This document shows, piece by piece, positions 17,572 through 22,181 of a stretch of 22,181 nt of DNA; positions within the stretch are counted from its first letter, which is position 1, and each line of letters opens with the position of its first letter. The notes beneath the pieces are model-generated. The model saw only the letters and a program-made list of their open reading frames with translations, was not told the DNA's origin and ran no database searches. The position numbers and the translations under genes were made by a program. Source of the DNA: Methanothrix sp. (GTDB taxonomy: Archaea > Halobacteriota > Methanosarcinia > Methanotrichales > Methanotrichaceae); contig JAQTYS010000013.1 of assembly GCA_028688175.1 (NCBI GenBank), positions 1-22,181 on the forward strand, given 5' to 3'.

Positions 17572-19245
17572 ATGGCAGATGAAGTGATGGGCAAAATCAA
17601 CCAGCAGATTCATTTAGGGATAAGTGTCTGCCTGGTGATAATCCTCTGTTTGTTGGGGGCAGATGCATCTTCGTCTATTCCTATGAAGGATGTGCATGAT
17701 CAAGCCAATCTCAGCCAAAGTGATCTGTCTGGGATCAATCTCAGCCGGGCTCATCTCAATCAGTCCGAACTATCCTATGCCATGCTAAATCAATCCGATC
17801 TCTCCTATGCGCACCTTAGATCGGCCTGGCTCAGAAACACAAATCTGAGCTATGCGAACCTACAGGGTGCAAATCTCACCGGGGCCGACCTCACGGGTGC
17901 CGATCTTCGCGAAGCGAAATTGAACCTGGCAGACCTCTCCCGAGCTGAAATAATGAGATCAAACCTTCGCAAAGCCGACCTCTCCAGTTCAAAGCTGATG
18001 TCATCTGATCTTTCGGGATCAGATGTCTCTAATGCGAATTTGACCGGAGCCAACCTGCACTCTGCTGAAATTCTGGGTGTCAATTTTTCATATTCAGATC
18101 TGACGAGAGCGGAATTATCCGAGGCCTCATGGGGGAAAGCGAATTTCTATAATTCCAAGCTTATCGATGCCAAATTGATCTACGTTAACTTCACCCATAC
18201 GAATTTTTGCAGAGCGGACCTTTCCGGCTCGAACCTGATGGCATCAGATCTGTCTGGGTCCAACCTCTCGAATTCTGATTTAACCGGGACCAATCTTGAG
18301 AATGTCTGGATAAATCAGGCCGACCTTTCTGGAGCAAAGATGAATGGTGTAAATCTAAGGAGATCTCAACTAAACGACTCCGATTTCACCGGGGCAGATC
18401 TGAGTTCATCAATTCTCGTCCAGGCAAATTTGGCGAATAGTATCCTGACCAGGGCTAATCTGGCAGAGGCAGACCTGAGCGAAGCCACCATAACGGACGC
18501 AAATATGAGCGATGCAGAATTGTCCGGAGCCAAGCTTCGCGGCTCCGATCTAACCGGTACCGTTCTTCGCGGAGCTAATTTAGATAATTCCATATTGCTG
18601 GGCGCAAAGCTGAACTGGGCCGATCTGAGGGGATGCTCCCTTTTTCAGTGCGTGCTGTCTCGAGCGGAGATGTCTTCCTCAGACCTGAGCGGGGTCGACC
18701 TAGGCGAGACCGACCTCTCTCGGGCCTTCATGATGAGATCCAACCTCACCGATGCCAACCTCGATGCAGCCGGTCTGGCATATACCGATCTCACAGAGGC
18801 CATTCTCAAGAGAGCGAGTCTGAAATGGTCTAAGCTGATGTCTGCGGACCTCACCAGAGCGGATTTTACAGAGGCGGATATGACGGCATCTCGTTTCGAT
18901 TCGGCTCTGCTGGCCCAGACGAAAATGGTCCGAGCTAAAATGGATAAGGCATCATTTCAGAATATGGTTGTTATCAGTGCTAACTTCAGCTTTTCCAGCC
19001 TCAAAGGAGCAGAATTGAATCGAATATTTCTGTACAATGTTGATCTGAGTGGAGCGGATTTGAGTGGCGCTAGTTTTAATGGAGTGGCATTTATTGGCTG
19101 CAAACTAAGCGGCATAAATCTGATGGGGATCAAATATGATGATAGCATCTTACAGTTCCTGGCAGGAGCTGATCTTCAAGACGCCAAGATCGACGATGAT
19201 CTCAAAAACAGGATAAGAGAGATTCAGTCAACGCGAAATAAATGA
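17572..19245 (+). CDS. Exported pentapeptide-repeat protein, copy 2
   Basis: 557 aa from the ATG at 17572, with AGGTGA at 17559-17564 seven bases upstream, the same arrangement as in copy 1. A signal peptide (hydrophobic stretch about 15-32) precedes the pentapeptide array. It aligns with copy 1 along its length: SGINLS-AHLNQS-LSYA near the N-terminus, NWAD followed by SRAE and RAFMMRSNLTDANL in the middle, and LSG-NLMGIK near the C-terminus. It therefore arose by tandem duplication and has since diverged substantially, with more Ser, Asn and Phe in the repeats. It is the last gene of the three-gene exported operon. Function is unknown; an extracytoplasmic scaffold is likely. Confidence 0.9.
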   Translation: MADEVMGKINQQIHLGISVCLVIILCLLGADASSSIPMKDVHDQANLSQSDLSGINLSRAHLNQSELSYAMLNQSDLSYAHLRSAWLRNTNLSYANLQGANLTGADLTGADLREAKLNLADLSRAEIMRSNLRKADLSSSKLMSSDLSGSDVSNANLTGANLHSAEILGVNFSYSDLTRAELSEASWGKANFYNSKLIDAKLIYVNFTHTNFCRADLSGSNLMASDLSGSNLSNSDLTGTNLENVWINQADLSGAKMNGVNLRRSQLNDSDFTGADLSSSILVQANLANSILTRANLAEADLSEATITDANMSDAELSGAKLRGSDLTGTVLRGANLDNSILLGAKLNWADLRGCSLFQCVLSRAEMSSSDLSGVDLGETDLSRAFMMRSNLTDANLDAAGLAYTDLTEAILKRASLKWSKLMSADLTRADFTEADMTASRFDSALLAQTKMVRAKMDKASFQNMVVISANFSFSSLKGAELNRIFLYNVDLSGADLSGASFNGVAFIGCKLSGINLMGIKYDDSILQFLAGADLQDAKIDDDLKNRIREIQSTRNK

Positions 19246-19298
19246 TCAAGGCAAATGGCCTACGACATTGGGCTCAAAGCAGTAAATTTTTTTGGATC

Positions 19299-19544
19299 TT
19301 ATTTCTTAACCAGCCCCGCTATGATCAACAATACAATTGCTCCCAGGATAGATGTTATCCAGCCACCGATGCCGGAGGTCCCAAAGAATCCACCGAATAG
19401 TGTCCCCCCGATAACGGAGCCTACGATGCCCACCAGCATATTTCCTAGCAGGCCAAAGCCGTGACCCACCCAAACCTTTCCTGCGATCCAGCCGATGATA
19501 GCCCCTACAATCAGCCAGCCGATGAATGAGAATATGCCAAACAT
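19299..19544 (-). CDS. GlsB/YeaQ/YmgE-family small membrane protein
   Basis: An 81-aa hydrophobic protein with three TM helices and Gly-rich packing: FIGWLIVGAIIGWIAGKVW, then GLLGNMLVGIVGSVIGG and a C-terminal helix ending LVKK. This is the transglycosylase-associated (GlsB/YeaQ) family of small membrane proteins, usually linked to envelope stress, with no enzymatic activity established. AAGGA at about 19550-19555 (reverse strand) supports the start. It stands alone on the - strand between the pentapeptide operon and the chagasin-like gene. Confidence 0.88.
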   Translation of the reverse strand: MFGIFSFIGWLIVGAIIGWIAGKVWVGHGFGLLGNMLVGIVGSVIGGTLFGGFFGTSGIGGWITSILGAIVLLIIAGLVKK

Positions 19545-19622
19545 ATTGTTTCCTTGCAGGTAATTCTATAAATTATTTTGGGAGAAAAGGTGAGAAAGTG
19601 GGAGATATCCCAGGATCTGGAT

Positions 19623-20582
19623 TCAGGCAGATATCTCCACATGGAAGGCTCTCGTGTCAGCCACAATATTCTCCCAAGACCTCTTGTAGACGAAATAGAT
19701 AGTGCTCTTGCCCGGCTTTATGGGCAGGAAGACAAAGGAGGAAGTCCCCCCGGCGCCCACTCGCTTCGTCTCTGAATTGGACCCTTCAAACTGGGCGCTC
19801 TCCTCTTTGAGCAGGACATAATCGTAATCTGCCTTCCACTCATAACCTGTAGTGGGATTGGCAGGAAGGGAGATGGTAAAGGGCTCGTTTACCCTGGCAC
19901 GGATGAGCTCTACTTCGGTCTCCTTCTCTTCGGGCGTTCGGTAATTATCAGCCGGATACATCAGGGGATAAAAATCGATATTTTTTTCGTTCAAGATCAC
20001 GGGCTGATCGCCAATTCCGTCGTTATTCTCATCTGTTTCATTGTAATCGGCCCAGTAGTTGCCCAGGCGGCTTCTTTGCACCCGGCTGTTGTACATGTAG
20101 TTGATGCCTTCACTGGAATTCCAGGATGCAGCATCATTCGGGCAGACGCTCTTCTTGCCGGCAAAGTCATTGAGGTAGATGCTGGCGGGAAGGACGACCT
20201 CCAGAGTGCAGTTTTCGCTCCCGGAGGACTGGCCGGCCGGACTTGTGCCGACTGGGCCACCGATCTCAAATCCCTGCAAGATAGCCCCGTATCCGGCCAG
20301 GATTACCCGGCCGCCTTCCGGCGCAAGAACGGGTCTTCCCAGGCCCGTATCCAGGCCGCGCAGGAAGACATTTTTGCTGATGAGGAGCGACTCGTTGTAG
20401 ATGCCGCTCTCCACCCAGATTGAATCCTGGGAAGAAGCGGCATTGAGCGCGGACTGGACTGTCCTGTAATCACACCCTTGAGAGCAGACCCTCGTCTGTG
20501 CAAGAGAGGGCGAGAGGAGCAGGGAGAGTGCTAGGAGGACCAGCAGGAGGGCAGGAAGAAATAATCTTTTGTAATCAGACAT
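19623..20582 (-). CDS. Secreted NosD-like beta-helix protein fused to a chagasin-type (I42) protease-inhibitor domain
   Basis: 319 aa. Residues 1-29 form a signal peptide (cleavage after SLA). Residues about 32-215 resemble the parallel beta-helix of NosD/pectin-lyase-like surface proteins, with the tail motif GNYWADYNETDENNDGIGD (174-192), very common in methanogen exoproteins. The helix is short, only a few coils. The C-terminal domain (about 225-319) carries three chagasin loops: NPTTGYEW (242-249), GAGGTSSFVF (276-285) and RSWE (301-304, usually RPW). Such domains inhibit papain-like cysteine proteases. The fusion would anchor an inhibitor outside the cell. Cys33/Cys37 and Cys125/Cys147 may form disulfides. 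It is divergent from thiL. Confidence 0.82.
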   Translation of the reverse strand: MSDYKRLFLPALLLVLLALSLLLSPSLAQTRVCSQGCDYRTVQSALNAASSQDSIWVESGIYNESLLISKNVFLRGLDTGLGRPVLAPEGGRVILAGYGAILQGFEIGGPVGTSPAGQSSGSENCTLEVVLPASIYLNDFAGKKSVCPNDAASWNSSEGINYMYNSRVQRSRLGNYWADYNETDENNDGIGDQPVILNEKNIDFYPLMYPADNYRTPEEKETEVELIRARVNEPFTISLPANPTTGYEWKADYDYVLLKEESAQFEGSNSETKRVGAGGTSSFVFLPIKPGKSTIYFVYKRSWENIVADTRAFHVEISA

Positions 20583-20646
20583 GGTATTGATAGTAGTCCC
20601 TCAAAATTTAATAGTCTTTCTAATTGAAGATACAGAGGAAGTAATC

Positions 20647-21588
20647 ATGTCGGGAAATGTCTTGGGTGAGAGAGAGCTGATCTTGCGCATATCCGAGATC
20701 CTGGGCGGTGTGGAGAACGACGACTGCGCGATGATTGATGCAGGCGAGCGCTATCTGGTGGTAACGACGGATATGCTGCATAGGAAGACGGACTTTCCAG
20801 ACATCATGAATCCCTGGCAGATGGGTTGGATGGCGGTTGCCGTCAACTTGAGCGACATAGCCGCCATGGGCGCGCTGCCTGCTGGGGTGCTCATCGCCGC
20901 GGGACTTTCGCCTGAGGCAGACTTGTACTTCATCGATGAGCTATTTTCTGGTTTTGGCGACTGCGCCGCTTATTACGGCACGCGCATCATCGGCGGCGAC
21001 ACCGACTCGCATGACGAGCTGACCATCACGGGAACTGCCCTGGGATTTGTGGAGAAGGATCTGGTGCTGAGAAGAAGAGGTGCCATTCCCGGCGATCTGC
21101 TCTGCACTACCGGCACGCTGGGCGGCGCAGGCGGGGGTCTGTGGGCCTGGCAGAAGGGAGTCAAAAGCGATCTCATCACCAAGCTGCTGGAGCCCGAGCC
21201 GCGCCTCGCCGAAGGCCGGGCCCTCTCCCAGAGCCGGGCGGTCACGGCCATGATGGACAACAGCGACGGCCTGGCGCTCTCCCTCTCTGACCTGGCGCAG
21301 ACCAGCCATGTGGGCTTTGTGGTGCAGGAGGAGGCGCTGCCGGTGGCCGCAGGCCTGGTGGAGATGGTGGGGCAGGAGAAGGCGCAGGAGTTGGTGATGA
21401 GCGCAGGCGGAGACTTTGAGCTGGTATTCACCTTGCGGCCAGAGGGACTGGAGGCAGCCCGGCGGGCCTGCGAGCTTACAGTGATAGGTGAGGTAGTGGA
21501 GGAAGGGATCTGGATGGAAAAAGCTGGCCAGAGGAGACGGCTGGAGGCGAGGGGGTACGAGCACAGGATTGGGGGGATTAAATCTTGA
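20647..21588 (+). CDS. thiL: Thiamine-monophosphate kinase ThiL
   Basis: Phosphorylates thiamine monophosphate with ATP to thiamine diphosphate, the last step of thiamine cofactor synthesis. It is 313 aa from the ATG at 20647, with GAGGAA at 20635-20640; the longer start at 20581 has no such site and overlaps the divergent gene. Family motifs appear in order: ENDDCAMID (23-31, usually GDDAA), VVTTDML (38-44), AVNLSDIAAMGALPAG (65-80), GGDTDSHDELTITG, GDLLCTTGTLGGAG, LLEPEPRLAEG, DNSDGLALSLSDLA and SAGGDFELVFTL. These cover the Mg-ATP and substrate sites of the PurM/ThiL superfamily. GC content is clearly higher than in the nickel region. No other thi gene is present. Confidence 0.92.
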   Translation: MSGNVLGERELILRISEILGGVENDDCAMIDAGERYLVVTTDMLHRKTDFPDIMNPWQMGWMAVAVNLSDIAAMGALPAGVLIAAGLSPEADLYFIDELFSGFGDCAAYYGTRIIGGDTDSHDELTITGTALGFVEKDLVLRRRGAIPGDLLCTTGTLGGAGGGLWAWQKGVKSDLITKLLEPEPRLAEGRALSQSRAVTAMMDNSDGLALSLSDLAQTSHVGFVVQEEALPVAAGLVEMVGQEKAQELVMSAGGDFELVFTLRPEGLEAARRACELTVIGEVVEEGIWMEKAGQRRRLEARGYEHRIGGIKS

Positions 21589-21589
21589 A

Positions 21590-21996
21590 GTACATGCTCT
21601 CAAAAAGTTCTATGACAACTCAGGAGCGAAAGCAAAAGCTTTGAAATCCGAAGCCGAGAACTGGCCCGGAGAGCAAAGGCAGCGATGAAGTCGGCAGAGA
21701 CATTGCCCGAGGCCGGAGAGATGGCCCGCAAGCTGAAAAGCCAGGCAGATAATCTGAAAGCTGAAGCTGAAACCTTAAAGGAAGCTGCCCGGCTGGAAGA
21801 TCTCTCCGTGTGGGTGATGGAGAAGGTCAAGCCCACAAAGAAAGGCAACCGGTCTTATCACTATTAGATGGCTGCATGGAGAGCGAGCGGGAAGATGCGG
21901 AACGTGCATCTGGGGAACTGTGGGAAGATGGATGAAGAGACCGCCAAGCATAAAGCCGGGTCGATGAAAGCCGCGGTCTTGGCGATCAAGATTTAA
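21590..21996 (+). pseudogene. Decayed coiled-coil gene with frameshift and in-frame TAG
   Basis: Three pieces read as one former protein. The first frame reads KKFYDNSGAKAKALKSEAE (about 21599-21655). One base appears to be missing, and the reading continues in another frame as LARRAKAAMKSAE. The open stretch 21685-21867 (60 aa) is a Lys/Glu/Ala-rich coiled coil ending KKGNRSYHY. A single TAG at 21865-21867 then interrupts, and the same frame continues to 21994-21996 with MAAWRASGKMRNVHLGNCGK. TAG in place of TGG (Trp) would restore YHYWMAAW. I do not know the family. The 60-aa piece could still be translated alone. Pyrrolysine read-through at TAG is conceivable but does not explain the frameshift. 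Confidence 0.5.
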
Positions 21997-22000
21997 ATAG
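21992..22000 (+). promoter_or_regulatory. TATA box before the small acidic ORF
   Basis: TTTAAATAG is a good archaeal TATA element. It ends 21 bases before the ATG at 22022, so the transcript would start at or next to the start codon, giving a leaderless or nearly leaderless mRNA. This supports the small ORF being a real gene. Confidence 0.5.
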
Positions 22001-22021
22001 CAAGAACCCAGAGTGATATCT

Positions 22022-22174
22022 ATGTGCGAGCTTTTGGAGCGTAAAGATCGAAGGCAGGCCATTCCCTACGAGTCTGACGCAGACAAGACCGATGAGGAGA
22101 TTGTAGAGGGCCTGATGGAAATAACAGCCCTTTCGCTCACAGATTTACTGGCAGACGAGCCCGCCTATGAATGA
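22022..22174 (+). CDS. Small acidic protein of unknown function (50 aa)
   Basis: A 50-codon ORF from the ATG at 22022 to the TGA at 22172-22174. The product begins MCELLERKDRRQAIPYESD and is rich in Asp and Glu, with an amphipathic central helix (DEEIVEGLMEITALSL). It has no signal peptide or TM segment. A TATA box lies just upstream, and the next gene starts inside its stop (ATGA at 22171-22174), a translational coupling seen in operons and toxin-antitoxin pairs. I recognise no family. An antitoxin-like or accessory small protein is possible. Confidence 0.5.
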   Translation: MCELLERKDRRQAIPYESDADKTDEEIVEGLMEITALSLTDLLADEPAYE

Positions 22175-22181
22175 AGACCTG
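22171..22181 (+). CDS. Start of a gene running off the window
   Basis: ATG at 22171 overlaps the TGA of the preceding small ORF (ATGA) and begins Met-Lys-Thr. An alternative ATG at 22167 would begin Met-Asn-Glu-Asp. Only three full codons are visible, so nothing can be said about the product. Confidence 0.3.

Noticed and set aside
16108..18083. Repeated open frames antisense to the pentapeptide-repeat genes
   Set aside because: The periodic codon pattern of the A(D/N)LSG repeats keeps the opposite strand open and produces artificial repetitive proteins. The sense strand has signal peptides and ribosome-binding sites.
15960..19150. Short-period DNA repetition resembling a CRISPR or satellite array
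   Set aside because: The periodicity is about 15 bases and reflects pentapeptide codons with variable third bases. There are no identical repeats separated by unique spacers.
20941..21603. - strand open frame across thiL
   Set aside because: High GC and codon bias of thiL leave the antisense frame open. All ThiL motifs are in order on the + strand.

Overview
The window reads as the genome of a methanogenic archaeon, probably of the Methanothrix (Methanosaeta) type. The evidence is archaeal-style TATA boxes, Shine-Dalgarno-led operons, an archaeal-looking ThiL, heavy investment in nickel/cobalt uptake, NosD-like surface beta-helix proteins and pentapeptide-repeat exoproteins. The genus is an inference from gene content. 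There is no rRNA or other phylogenetic marker here.

Region 1 (1-5964, + strand) is a tightly coupled operon for a peptide/nickel-type (NikABCDE-like) ABC importer: lipoprotein binding protein, two permeases and two ATPases. A SAM-dependent methyltransferase gene sits between the binding protein and the first permease. Four of the five gene junctions overlap.

Region 2 (6147-9065, + strand) is a second importer of a different class, the energy-coupling-factor type NikM-NikN-NikQ-NikO (CbiMNQO-like). Its ATPase ends in a histidine-rich tail. It is followed by a 60-aa peptide that is about one third histidine (9260-9442), a 122-aa Cys/His protein (9477-9845), and a 38-aa peptide with CCH at both ends around a run of HxH motifs (10366-10482). 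Together these look like a complete metal, most likely nickel, uptake and buffering island. The octamer TTCTAGAA, or its TCTAGAA core, lies upstream of all three of its transcription units.

Region 3 (10552-15045, - strand) encodes two exported solute-binding proteins, one of the branched-chain amino acid type and one of the BMP/nucleoside type. They are followed by a soluble hybrid histidine kinase with a PAS domain and a receiver domain. No permease or ATPase accompanies them, which suggests sensing or loss of partners rather than an intact transporter.

Region 4 (15142-19245, + strand) is a three-gene exported module: a secreted protein with a transglutaminase-like Cys-His-Asp arrangement and two tandem paralogous pentapeptide-repeat beta-solenoids.

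Region 5 (19299-22181) holds a small GlsB/YeaQ-type membrane protein and a secreted protein that joins a NosD-like beta-helix to a chagasin-type cysteine-protease inhibitor domain, both on the - strand. These are followed on the + strand by thiL (thiamine-monophosphate kinase), a decayed coiled-coil gene with a frameshift and an in-frame TAG, and a small acidic ORF that overlaps the start of a gene running off the window.
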